Shown here piece by piece: positions 1-12,109 of a stretch of DNA of 64,000 nt. Every line of letters begins with the position of its first letter. Positions within the stretch are counted from its first letter, which is position 1. Location: the NCBI RefSeq assembly GCF_964340395.1, contig NC_135562.1:13499043-13563042 (forward strand), given 5' to 3'. The notes under the pieces were generated by a model. The model saw nothing but the letters and a program-made list of their open reading frames with translations. It did not search any database and was not told the DNA's origin. The DNA comes from Glandiceps talaboti. Lineage: Eukaryota > Hemichordata > Enteropneusta > Spengelidae. The position numbers and the translations under genes are program-made.

Positions 1-497
1 AACCTCTATGGGAATAGTATTCTTGTCCATGTGTCGTTTATAGAACAATTAAGTGTTAGGGTGTGATCTTCACAGTAATAAACAAGCCTTTAGAAGAACA
101 ACAGGTATTCACGCCTCAAATATCTTGGGCATCATCCAAATTACGATCATGAGCACCAAAGTAAAGGAAATACTTAATGACGTTCGGCATGCAGAACCCC
201 CCCCCCCCCCCGGGCCCGTACCTATGGGTACATGCCCGGCATCCATGTAACTGTTATATCACTCTACGTGACGATTCTGAGGGCCCTCATCTCTTATTCT
301 CTTGTTTTATTTCAATGTGGTATACTCATAACTCCTGTTTTTATAGTATAACTGTACAATTGGCTTCGATCAGTGCATTCCAGATTTTCATGAGTCATGA
401 GTGCACATTGCACAGATATCCAGATATCTGCAGAATACTTAAAAGGATTATGGGTAATGTATGCATATGCGGGAAAAACAAACTGCTGTAAGGAGCA

Positions 498-651
498 TAG
501 TCTCGCTGCCAGACTCGAGACTATCGTCCCTAATCTGTTTACCGAGCGGCGCAGCCGCGAGAATAGAGGGGGACTGGTCCCGCTCTTCTCGCGGCTGCGC
601 CGCTCGGTAAACAGATTAGGGACGATAGTCTCGAGTCTGGCAGCGAGACTA
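498..651. mobile_element. 154-bp perfect hairpin element (TAGTCT family), copy A
   Basis: Two 66-nt arms (498-563 and 586-651) are perfect reverse complements around a 22-nt spacer (564-585). Termini are TAGTCT...AGACTA. Nine-bp duplications TAAGGAGCA flank it at 489-497 and 652-660. Long arms plus a 9-bp duplication suggest a foldback MITE mobilised by a Mutator-like transposase; that class is inferred. Confidence 0.85.
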
Positions 652-1922
<1,271 letters not shown>

Positions 1923-2858
1923 GAGACCAAACTAGAGTCGGTACTCACCCCACCACGACATATGCATTTTTGTGATTTTGAAACGATAAAGAATGTTAAT
2001 ATGGATATTGGGACGATTGGAAATCGGACGATGTGAATCGTAATCGAATATCTCAGACCATCCACAATATATGTCGTGTTGACTTAGGCGATCCCAGAAA
2101 CCATTCTTAGTTTACCCCTTTCACATATATTATCAACCATGCTAATGTTTTGAAACAAATCTCGATTAACAGGTAATTTAGCGCTTGAAAGATGGCGACG
2201 TCCATACCCCCCCCCCGGCTGCACATATTTTAATATGCAATTATACATTACCCCCTCCCCATACACGTCAGAGAAGTACAGTATGGTACACTATATGACA
2301 CACTGTAAGCTAACAGTGGAAATCAACTTCAGTGTCCATACATATCAGACATAGAGATTTCTTTACAAATGGATGTGGGCTCATTGGGCTGTAACCTGTA
2401 CTTGGAAAAACTTAACCAGCAGAGTTTTCTTTTTGAATCCTATGTCTTGACAGAAACGGCACCCCCCTTCGATAACTAGTGGGGAGGGTGTGTCCCCCTC
2501 CCACAGTAGGCAATTGTTTGAAAAATAAGGACATGTAGGAGGCCATTTAGCGGCATAATATTTCAAACCATACACATTATTGGAAGCCATAAAGTACTTG
2601 AAAATTGTCTTCAATACCCAAATTGTACTCTCATTAAATTATTTTACAACTGTATTACCTACGCTTTAACTAATACATAGATATTTTGGCAGACACACAC
2701 ATTCGTTTGGCCATTGGCTGCCTAATAATTAAATGTGTGGTAGGTAAATGAAGTGAACAATTTTGCAAAGTACAAGGTAAACGATTGCTCCTGTGGTTTG
2801 AATGTTCAACAAAGTCTCCACACAGAGAGCTAGAGCAAGAGAGAAGGAGACATACGGC

Positions 2859-2977
<119 letters not shown>

Positions 2978-3004
2978 CATACACTTATACAAATGTAAAT
3001 TTAC

Positions 3005-3125
3005 TTGGTAAACAACTGCTCCTGAGGTTTAATTTTGGTTCAAATCATGAGCAGAATATTCGGGGGCCCTTTCAGACCATCACAATTGTCATGCCCCCCT
3101 CCCTTTGAACCTCAATTTTGTTCAT
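3005..3125 (+). repeat. Internal dispersed repeat (TGCTCCTGAGG...CATGCCCC), copy 1 in element A
   Basis: Shares TAAAC..CTGCTCCTG., TTTGGTTCAA.TCATGAGCA, AATATT.G and CCCTTTCAGAC with 8786-8900. A short third piece sits near 2765-2800. Confidence 0.55.
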
Positions 3126-3159
3126 GCCCCCCCCCCCGTAAATTCTGACTCCAGCATAA

Positions 3160-3985
3160 TTTCAAGTTTATTCCGAGCTCGGTATTACAGGCATTCGACT
3201 AGAGTCTTTATACCTCAAAGATATACAACAGTCCATTTCTGTACAAGGCATATCAGAAACCAAACATTTGCAGTGTGGAGTGTCACAAAACCCTGTGCTT
3301 GGTCCACTCTTACACGCGTATGCTGTCTATACACATCACCACTTGGAAAGCTAATCCGACATCAAAATCTCAATATGCAACAACATGCAGACGACAACCA
3401 GATTTACCAATATATTTCCCCAATCACATACGTCAACTACAGTAACTAAGATGGAAACTGTTGCACATGATATTAAACGACCCAAAATAAGCTAGTTTAA
3501 TGATGGCAAAACCGAGGTCCTCCTTATCACGTCTCAGTTCAACAGGCTTCCTCGTCTCATGAACCACATCAACATGGGATCGTCTTCTGTGCAGTTAGTG
3601 GATTCAGCATGTACCATTTGTGTAACAATTGATGACCGTTATAACCTCAAGAAGCACATCTCGTTGACATGTAGATCAGTTCTTTTTCACCCCCGAACAA
3701 TAGGTCGCATCATTGACAGTGGAGGGGGCCCCTCCACTGTCTATGGTCGCATACGCCAGTATCTTACAAACGGAGTTTGTCAGAACCTTGGTCATGCACT
3801 TATATCATCGATACCTGACTACTGAATGGCCCTTCTGTATGGGCTGCCAGCTAAAAACATTGTCCCTCTTGAACATGCCCAAAATACAGCAGCTGGGATT
3901 GTGTCAGGTACAAAGAAAACAGATGACGTCACATCGGTTCTTTCAATAACACAGTTTAGTTAGAAATCACACTGGCGTCAAGTGC
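3160..3985 (+). pseudogene. Decayed L2/CR1-like LINE reverse transcriptase fragment, element A
   Basis: Frameshifted remains of a non-LTR reverse transcriptase C-terminal half. Visible pieces in order are a degraded GVPQGSVLGP motif (read as GVSQNPVLGP near 3275-3310), YTSPLGKLI (about 3330), HADDNQIY (the YADD box, about 3385), a thumb-like stretch GKTEVLLIT (about 3505), NHINMGSS..DSACTICVTID (3559-3640), HISLTCRS (about 3655-3680) and a tail resembling YGLPAKNIVPLEHAQN (about 3838-3890). No intact frame. A 34-bp palindrome with its duplication splits it at 3711-3744. The family assignment rests on motif order, not on a database search. Confidence 0.7.
3711..3744. mobile_element. Micro-palindrome insertion, 34 bp, with 8-bp duplication
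   Basis: Near-perfect hairpin CATTGACAGTGGAG...CTGTCTAT between two copies of GGTCGCAT (3703-3710, 3745-3752). It interrupts the decayed LINE reading frame; removing 42 bp restores a continuous IGRIRQYLTN reading. Confidence 0.75.
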
Positions 3986-4030
3986 AGTTACATAATATAC
4001 CAGTAGGTAGGGCCTACATGTACATGTAGT

Positions 4031-4056
4031 CTCAGGTCACTACATTGTGGTCTGAG
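4031..4056. mobile_element. Micro-palindrome, second type (CTCAG...CTGAG), 26 bp
   Basis: CTCAGGTCAC...GTGGTCTGAG with ATGTAGT on both sides (4024-4030, 4057-4063). Stem motif shared with 16087-16118. Counterpart at 41134-41159. Confidence 0.55.
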
Positions 4057-4795
4057 ATGTAGTTTACACCACTATGACCTAAGAACTTGAACCAGGGCTG
4101 AGGAGAAGTGGTCTGAGGTTAAAGTTTTGCAGCTCTCGTTCAGCAATCCCAAAACATTTCAGCCTACTTCCCGTAATGAACACTTGTCAAGCATTTTTGT
4201 AGCTCCCATACTCAAAGACTACATATATGTTTATATACGACTCAAAATATAACACTGAAATTTACTTTGAACACGTTCAGTTTCAGTAGACCTATTAAAA
4301 CCCAAAATCTCCACTGTATAATTTAATATCGGTAATAGTTTACAGTCAAAAACTTTTAAATTTAGTTTTGACTAGGAGGTCCCCAAGTTTTGCAAGTTGA
4401 CTCATGACCGCAATCATTGCTTTACTCGCTTGAGCTGCAAGCGCTAAATACCATAGACCACTGCTTGACATAATCACGCCTAGATATTCATAAAAAGCGA
4501 ACAACGTCGAGTTTATGACCACCAATAACCACTTTTCAATTTTCTTAAGAATTTCATCTCTTAGTAAATACAATAATTTTAGTTTTGACATACATGTAAT
4601 TTACTTTCAAAAGACAATGTTAGAAACCCCTACCCCATTGATTCCTGTGAGAACATGCCTTTCGTGAAGAAAAAATGGTTACATAACATGTCTACAAGAA
4701 TTGTTGGAGAATGTCTATGTAGAATGCCACACTGATCCCATATCCACACCTTGAGTTTTATTTTTATTGTTCTTCAATGATCTCCTTCAAAGTAA

Positions 4796-5172
4796 TAGTC
4801 TGGATGCCAATATGGTTTCTAACTAAACCACGTCTAGCCAAAAGCCCCTCAAATAGCACAAAAAGTTGTTCACCCAATCAGTGAAACCTAAATGTTTTGG
4901 TGATGTAAACAGTATATAAGTAGCATCATGAGCTGACAAATATACCACATTTGAACATTACTGTCCCAATAAACACTAACTTTATGAGGGACTGTGTTAT
5001 TGGTTAGAGTTTTGTGATTTATTAACAAAGACATGATGTTAATGACTGTGTGGGTGGCTTTAAATGAATTTTAAATCGCATCTCATGCATTTCAAGACTT
5101 CTAGAGTAACGACTCTGACTATACTGTGAGTGGAGGTATAAATGGTAATGATACAGTATAGGAACTAGACTA
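4796..5172. mobile_element. TAGTCT-family element, 377 bp, in element A
   Basis: Begins TAGTCTGGATGCCAA and ends GGAACTAGACTA, flanked by a perfect 9-bp duplication TCAAAGTAA (4787-4795 and 5173-5181). No coding capacity seen. Shares termini and duplication length with 498-651, 11966-12109 and 24503-24662. Confidence 0.8.
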
Positions 5173-5610
5173 TCAAAGTAATTACCTTGTCCAAAAGACT
5201 ACAGTCGGATATTAATCTCACCATTAATGCCTGAATTTATGTCTATCAAGGTGGATCTGATAAGATCATGGAAATCGAGAAACTTTCATCACTTTGGACT
5301 TGAGCATTGAATACATTTGTGAAGTACTCAGACCATGATCCATGGTTTTTTTTTAGAGACTAATTCCACTAGATCGTCCACTAAATCGTCCACGAAAACA
5401 AATACATTCTATCATTCCACCATGTCACTCAACAACGCGCATCACATCCGGGTACCAGTTCTTCTGTGAGTTCGAATTCTATCACTTGAATTTCCGTTAT
5501 TTAGTCGTCTGAAGATCGTAACGGCCTCCGTACCATAACTTGTGTACTTTGTGTAAATACAGCTCTACTTCTCAGTATTGAGCACTTTTCCTTCAGTTTA
5601 TGACTTACCT

Positions 5611-5612
<2 letters not shown>

Positions 5613-5689
<77 letters not shown>
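5613..5689. repeat. (TA)n microsatellite, element A
   Basis: About 77 bp; 95 bp in element B. Confidence 0.95.
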
Positions 5690-5691
<2 letters not shown>

Positions 5692-6090
5692 CCATTGCTC
5701 GGTTGACGGCAACGCGGTCAAAGATATCGGGTTCTTTGCACAATACACGTGTATATAGAAATGATGTCCCTTAAATTTCCCCTCTTTTCATTCTTGCTCT
5801 TTTCAACTACAATATAGATTTTGATAATTTCCATAGGTCTCACGAGATATACTCTTCAAGGAAAAACAAGTTCGTGTCGGGGTTTGACACGAGAATAGTC
5901 TGTGCTTGGAGTAATTATACTGTCAGTATAATTTCTCAAAGGTATGTGTTATCGTGGAAGTTTAAACATTATTTATACTTTAATGGTGTTATAGATTTTG
6001 ACCCAAGCTATGCATGCCACGGTCACAAGCTATATTGCGTCAGATCGATTTGCCAAACAAGTTTGCCAGAATTAACGCATCCCATCAAAC

Positions 6091-6121
6091 CATGGACCCT
6101 CCACAAAGGTGGAGTGTCTAT
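6091..6121. mobile_element. Micro-palindrome insertion, 31 bp
   Basis: CATGGACCCTCCAC...GTGGAGTGTCTAT between CATCAAAC and GGTCAAAC (6 of 8 identical). Same family as 3711, 8206 and 11999. Confidence 0.55.
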
Positions 6122-6390
6122 GGTCAAACAAATGACAGGTCGCAGAAACTATGGTCATGGAAGTATGAACGTCGTTTATACTTGTACGCCGTGACATACA
6201 ATGAGCGCAGTGCAATGATTGACCGGATTATTCAGTGTCGACAATCCCAGTTAATATAATCCCAAAGGCAAACTTGTTTTATTTACCACCTTGCCAAGCA
6301 ACACAGGGTGGTGGCGAGGCGAAGTTGTAATGTACTGTCGCTTTGATATTCACGATTTTGGAAAGGAAATAGATAACATCGGGTTAGATC

Positions 6391-7256
6391 TTGAGAGTAA
6401 ATAAGAAGAAAAGAAGAGTTAATTTGAAATCAGTGATAAACGAGTTGTCTATTTTTAAGAAACTAAATATAAGGAAAGCTATGGGTCCTGATAACATATG
6501 TGGTAGGTTACTGAATGTCTATGCATCGCAGTTAGCTAGTGTTTCCAGTAGATTGTTCAATTGGTCGTACAATGATCATACGATATCAACCATTTGGAAA
6601 ACATCTACCATCTGTCCGGTCCCTAAAAACTTCCAAGGCATCGTCCTGTAGCACTGACTTCCATTGTGATGAAATGCTTCGAGCGTATTTTACTTTGTCA
6701 AAACCCACAAAAACATTCACACCTTGACCCATACCAATTTACATATTAAAGTAATAGAGGTACTGATAATGCAACTCTCACATTACTTCACGATGCGTAT
6801 ACACATCTTGAAAAACCAAGTTCATTTGTAAGACTATTGGTTATTGATTTTTCATCAGTCGTTAACAGAAGTCAACCAAACATGATGGCTCATAAACTTA
6901 GTTATTTAAACGTTAACCCCAAACTCATCCTCTGGATAATGGATTTTCTTGTCAACCTTTCCCAGTTTGTTCGCTACCAAAAATTAAGTTCAGCCTTCCA
7001 TTCAACATTTAGGGGTGCCTCACAGAGCACGATACTCTCACACAAACTATTTACACTTTACACAAATGACTGCTCATCAGGTACCGATACAAATCCACTT
7101 ATCAAATATTCTGATAACTCTGCATTAGTTGACCTGTCAAATTCTGACTTGTTACTTGGTGTAAAGAAAACTACTTGGACGAAAGGTCGACTTTAGGAAG
7201 AACCCTAAAGTAGTGCCCGACCTTTTTATTGACAATGTTAAAGTTGAACAGGTGAC

Positions 7257-7326
<70 letters not shown>

Positions 7327-7775
7327 AACAGTCTTGGATAATAAATCAAATGTTAAGGCCAACACAGATTTCATTAACAAGAAATGTCAATCTAGAGTTT
7401 ACTGTCTACAACAATTGAGGGGCCTAAAATTTTGTAAATGCCAAGGTATTACAGACATTCTATCGGAGTTTTGAGTCGGTTTAACATTTTCTTTTTTGTG
7501 CTGGTTTGGTAGTCTAGGGACTAGCTGCAAGAGTGTCTTGAACAAAATTGTAAATGTGTTTAGTAAAGTATTGAGTGAAAAGTAGACTAATTTGAATGAA
7601 ATGTTTACATCTCGTGTACAAAACAAAGCTGGGAAAATGGTAAATGACAAAGGCCACATTATGTCCCAACACTTTGAACTCCTGCCATCAGGGAGACGAT
7701 TTCGTGTCCCTAAATTCAGAACAGTCAGAACCAAATCAAGTTTTGTGCCCACTTCAACTAAATTTTAAACCAAAC
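6391..7775 (+). pseudogene. Decayed Rex1-like LINE reverse transcriptase, element A
   Basis: Remnant of a non-LTR retrotransposon ORF2. Pieces in order: KAMGPDNICGRLL (6475-6515), STIWKTSTICPVPK (6589-6630), a palm motif read as VIDFSSVVN (about 6840), HKLSYLNVNPKLILWIMDFL (6889-6948), a GAPQGTILSP-like stretch and LFTLYTNDC (7014-7075), IKYSDNSALVD (the YADD box as YSDN, 7101-7135), YLGTVLDN across a TA microsatellite (7320-7345), CWFGS (about 7500) and LLPSGRRFRVPKFR (7680-7725). The last motif is typical of Rex1-type elements. Stops, frameshifts, an internal deletion near 7148 and the TA expansion make it inactive. Confidence 0.75.
7259..7324. repeat. (TA)n microsatellite inside Rex1-like relic, element A
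   Basis: Expanded within the codons preceding the YLGTVLDN motif. Confidence 0.95.
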
Positions 7776-7804
7776 TAAATAATTCTATTTCAAAGACATC
7801 TGCT

Positions 7805-7955
7805 CTGCATTCCAGATTGGAAGAACCGCGTTTTTTTTATTGTCTTTTTTAAGTTGATGACCATTTCTGGCAAGACTTCACTCACAATTTTCTCGATTTT
7901 ACTGATTTTTCTTCTTTATTAAAAAGGTTTAGGGTCGGCACCGGATTTCTAGAAT
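7805..7955 (+). repeat. Dispersed repeat, diverged internal copy in element A
   Basis: Shares CAGATTGGA.GAAC, TTTTTTAAGTTGATG, CAAGACTTCACTCACAATT and TTTAGGGTCGGCA with 11180-11406, but is more decayed. Counterpart at 44940-45090 in copy B. Confidence 0.55.
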
Positions 7956-8205
7956 GGAAGCGTTTGGGGAGTTATGTGTGATTTATTTGTTGAGAAAGGT
8001 TCAAAGACAATAAATATCGCCGGAAGGTGGCACTTGCCGTTTCAGTGAGGAACGACTAGTGCCACCACGGTAGTACTCGACAATTCGATGGACCACGGCC
8101 AAGTCCGCCATTCACAATTTTCAAATCACTTGAAATAAAGCAATCTGGCAAAACTCGCCCATGTGCATTTACAATCTTGTCGCAACTAATTCTAGTAGGT
8201 AAAAC

Positions 8206-8228
8206 CATAGACCCTCCACCCTGTCTAT
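8206..8228. mobile_element. Micro-palindrome insertion, 23 bp, with perfect 8-bp duplication
   Basis: CATAGACCC...GTCTAT between two copies of GGTAAAAC (8198-8205, 8229-8236). Only 23 bp lie between the duplications. Confidence 0.7.
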
Positions 8229-8639
8229 GGTAAAACCTAGTCGCATTCATAACTTTCATCGAGGGTAAGGTAATTTTAGTCATCAACTTCTATAAAGTCC
8301 AAAATGAAACGATAAAACATGTACATTTTGGAAATTATCCCATGTATAATGCCAGATTATAAAGTGACAAAGAGTGGTTCATCTGAGTGGATAGCTTAAC
8401 CTCTTGACGATTTATAAACAATGGGAAATAGGCAGCTATCTCGATGTTCATTTTAACCTATTTTCCCAGAGAATATTTTCAGAACTGGTATCCAAATTAC
8501 CAAGATCACGTTTTTCATATTTACTGATATGCCGCTTTAGTTATGGCCGGTTTTGTGAGATGTTTTGCGTGCACAATGTAAACCACAGACAAGGCATGTA
8601 AACTTCTACTTGCAAACCCGTCTATTTCAGGCTTGGCCT

Positions 8640-8685
8640 CTTACCACTCTTGGAGGAATTGTACTGACTCCTCCAAGACCACGTC
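8640..8685. repeat. Short hairpin CTTGGAGGA...TCCTCCAAG in element A
   Basis: Perfect 9-bp arms with ACCAC directly outside each arm, possibly a further tiny insertion. Counterpart near 45772-45817 in element B. Confidence 0.4.
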
Positions 8686-8785
8686 TGACACAGTGGCCTG
8701 AAACCCATAGTCTATCGCGAGTATATTGTCTACCCTTCAAGAGACACACATTCTCTGCCAGTCACCCTTTTAAAAATACGCTTGT

Positions 8786-8900
8786 TAAACGTCTGCTCCT
8801 GGAGTTAAATTTGGTTCAACTCATGAGCAAAATATTTGTACGTGACTCCGGGCCCCTTTCAGACAATCCGAATTTTCACGCACGTCCCAATTCGTTTTTT
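8786..8900 (+). repeat. Internal dispersed repeat, copy 2 in element A
   Basis: Related to 3005-3125. Counterpart at 45918-46030 in element B. Confidence 0.55.
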
Positions 8901-11179
8901 TCCCGTGACAACAATTTTTCTCCTGAGCCTCCCCCTACCCTAATCTAGTTCCTGACGACCGTATTCCAATTTTACTTTACATATTACGTATAGTCAATGT
9001 CATTACTCTCGTTGCCGATGTGTTGGCAATTATATACATGTATATATATAATATCCATAATCACAACATATTTCCTGCTCAAAGAAGAACTGTTTCAGCT
9101 TATTCCATTTCGATATAAACAGAGTCCAGGGATAAAATACCCATGTACTACTCCTTATATTACTGGCTAGGTAATGTCAACCGTAAAATAATCCAAGCAC
9201 CAGCGTCCCTAAAATCCGTGAAACAGTGTCGATATTACAGTATTTTGCTGACACTTATTACTTTCTGTAACTGGTCTATATTTGTGATATCATGGTAAAT
9301 ATGCTTGGAATTTATGGCCTAACAAACCAGACATTACGTAGATTTGAATATTGAAGAAAATCAAAAACAAAAACAAGGCCATGGCCATGGCCGGTCAGGT
9401 ACTGATATTAGTACTTTAGACATCAGTGGGGGTCACACTTGGTCATTGAAACTATATTGACCGACCAAAATTCTAAACATCACGGATAAATAATTTCATA
9501 TCGAAATGTATGTACGGAGATTCAGGTTTTTAGACCACGTGGTTTTGACATGACATCATCAGCTAAATTTGCAATACGAAAGTAACGTAAAACATGGATG
9601 TATCTAGTAGGGAGCAAAGTCCGCATGTCTGTATGGATGTTTGAAGATTTACTATCGGTATATGGGAGGCATAGAGGGAAATATTTGAATAGCGTTATTT
9701 AACGTTACATAATTCATAACTGACTACTAAACTACCGTCAAGAGGATTGTTTTTGCTTCCATTTATCAGTATTAATTTTTTTTAAAGGCAGTGATGGTGA
9801 CTGCCAATGCCGGTAGTGAAAATATGGCCCGCACATTCTGAAGATTTTTGTATCATACAAGTTCAATGTTGTAGCTGAGAATGTGATTTATATTTATAAC
9901 TCAGTAGAATGGGTACCGGTACTGATGCGAGGGATGTGAACCAACCTTTGTGTTGCGTGCTTTTTAATATCACCGTGTGTGTGTGTGTGTGTGTGTGTTG
10001 TTTGTTTGTTTGTTTGTTTGTAATGTAGATTCGTCGTTGATATACTGCTACTAGATCAGACCGTAGGTTATACTTCCATGATCAGAACATGACCAGACAC
10101 AACTCTCCACGGCACCATTTTGGTTTTGCAACTTTGATTACTTTGTTTTGAATAGCTTTTGTCAAGTTCTTGACTTTCCTGATATGACAATAAAGCAAGG
10201 GCGGTGAAATATTATTATAGTAGTCCTTCAAAAAACAAGACAATTTTGAAACTTTTAGTGGAAAATGTTAGTGAAGACACAGTTTACCCGCATAAATTAA
10301 CTAACAAAAGACAAAAGAAATGTACACATGGTTCATTTTCTAGGTGTCGACCTCATGAATATGCACCAAGATTTAGAACCGAGTCAGCTTTAAATGCGTT
10401 CACACCTCCAAATCTGGTCTGGACAATATTGTCTGGGCTTAGTCACCCTTTTATGCGGACTACAGAGCGGCCCTGGTGCGGACTATTTCTGCCACCTATT
10501 AATGCCTGAAAGTCAAGTGGCATATGCTGAGGTTGTGTACAACCAGCAACCCATAACATTTTAGCAATCTACAGTTCTACCTCAGTATGGCTATTAGCCA
10601 TGCTAGGTAGTTACTATAATGATTAATATAATGGTTGTCTTGGTAAAAGTTGTCGACCCCCCCCCCCAAAAAAAAAAAAGAAAAGAAAAGAAAAAAAGAA
10701 AAAAAAAGATCAACAAAACATTCTAAGATATTGAAAGCGCTCCTGGCATGTAATTCCATAGAACAGTTTCCAGTAGGGAATGGCAGCGATTTCATTCAAA
10801 CTCAAAGACAGAGATGTTGCTAACCAACGTGAACAGCCATACAAAATTGTATGTGAATGAGTATGACTCTGAGATCCCGCTAACGGTTTCATTGTTGTCG
10901 GTCTAACCAGAGACACTGGAGAACTTCACTGTCTATGATCTAATCGTATTGCTCAGTGTGAAAACCGTGCAAAGCGTTACTATTTTGGCGTTGTATTTTC
11001 GCACATTTTTGGTTCACAAGGGTCCAATAATTTAAGCTTGAGTTAGGAAATAGGCCTATTAAAACAATTGTGTTGTTCCGATTAGGCAAAATAAATAAAT
11101 AGGTGGGGTAGGTAGATTTATTTTTATTAATGTGCGAGTGTCTAATTCTGGTTTTCCATTTTTTCCAAATGATCTCTGT
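8901..11179. other. Middle of element A, short open frames only
   Basis: A 101-codon frame at 10204-10509 is conserved in element B (47344-47649) but resembles no family I know and has no clear coding bias. A GT run with TTTG repeats (9976-10020) and a C/A-rich tract (10657-10708) vary in length between the copies. Otherwise nothing identified. Confidence 0.4.
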
Positions 11180-11406
11180 GTTATTGGCTTCTTTCCATTA
11201 GATGTACAACCATTACAGATTGGAGGAACAGTTTTATATTGTCTTTTTAAGTTGATGTCAGTTTCTGCATCCACTATGTCTCGTGAGACTTCACAATTGT
11301 TGCGATTTTGTTAGTTTTTCAAGAACACGTAAAAAAAAGTTAAGGGTCGGCAGTGAAAAACTAGGTGGGTCGGGTAACAGAAACCAAACAGTTATTTTTT
11401 AGGCCT
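11180..11406 (+). repeat. Dispersed repeat, internal intact copy in element A
   Basis: Same family as the target of copy B, and longest here. It includes CTTTTTAAGTTGATGTCAG, GCATCCACTATGTCTCG, AAGGGTCGGCAGTG and GGTCGGGTAACAG. Neither strand gives a protein I recognise. Copy B holds the same repeat at 48317-48543. Confidence 0.7.
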
Positions 11407-11965
11407 AAGGCATAACGTAGCATATAAATCTACCCAACCTGCGCGAGCAAGATCTGCATCGGTCAATGTAATATTTACATGGTCTATTACAATTTGGTAA
11501 AGTGTACCATTGTATATGCTTGTGCGAGACGTAAAAAACATCATGCCGTCTAATTGTACGAAACGATTTAGTCACTATGGTTTTGAAGTCAGTGAGATAA
11601 TGTTTGTGAAGTACCCGGTATCGTGATGTTATCGCTTGTATAGAAAAACCATCACTGAGGCAAAATCTCACTTTTATCATCATTCATTTTTTAAAGTCTT
11701 CAATCATGCCAATTAAAAATATGGATACTGCAGTCATTTATGTGACTTTTTTTCCAAAAATGTTTATCGTGCATCTCGATTATATTTTTTTTCGTCTTCG
11801 TAACATCTTTTTTTTTTAATTGTGCCAAAAGTAGTAGCTACCACATATAGAACAGTGGAAAAATACAGAATGAGACTCAGAAATGTAAAATCATTTACTT
11901 CAATGTCCAAAATGCGGACATCAGAAAATGATGCATGCACGTTGTGATGGACTCGTGATTAGCTC

Positions 11966-12109
11966 TAGTCCAGATGCCAATTGGTATCTAACTAAACCAT
12001 AGACAATAGAGAGGGTCCTCTCTATTTTCTATGACTAAACCAAGTTTAGTGAGTGGAGGTGTAAATGGTAACGATACTGTTTAGGAACACGGTGATAGGA
12101 ACTAGACGA
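11966..12109. mobile_element. TAGTCT-family element, 144 bp, in element A
   Basis: Begins TAGTCCAGATGCCAA and ends GGAACTAGACGA, an internally deleted relative of 4796-5172. Flanks GATTAGCTC and GATTAGCAC match at 8 of 9 positions. A 35-bp palindrome is nested inside it (11999-12033). Confidence 0.7.
11999..12033. mobile_element. Micro-palindrome insertion, 35 bp, with perfect 8-bp duplication
   Basis: ATAGACAATAGAGAGGG...CTCTATTTTCTATG between two copies of ACTAAACC (11991-11998, 12034-12041). Nested in the 144-bp TAGTCT-family element, so it arrived later. Confidence 0.75.

Noticed and set aside
10204-10509. 101-codon frame conserved in both transposon copies
   Set aside because: Conservation is expected from the near identity of the two copies; no similarity to a transposase or other protein was seen.
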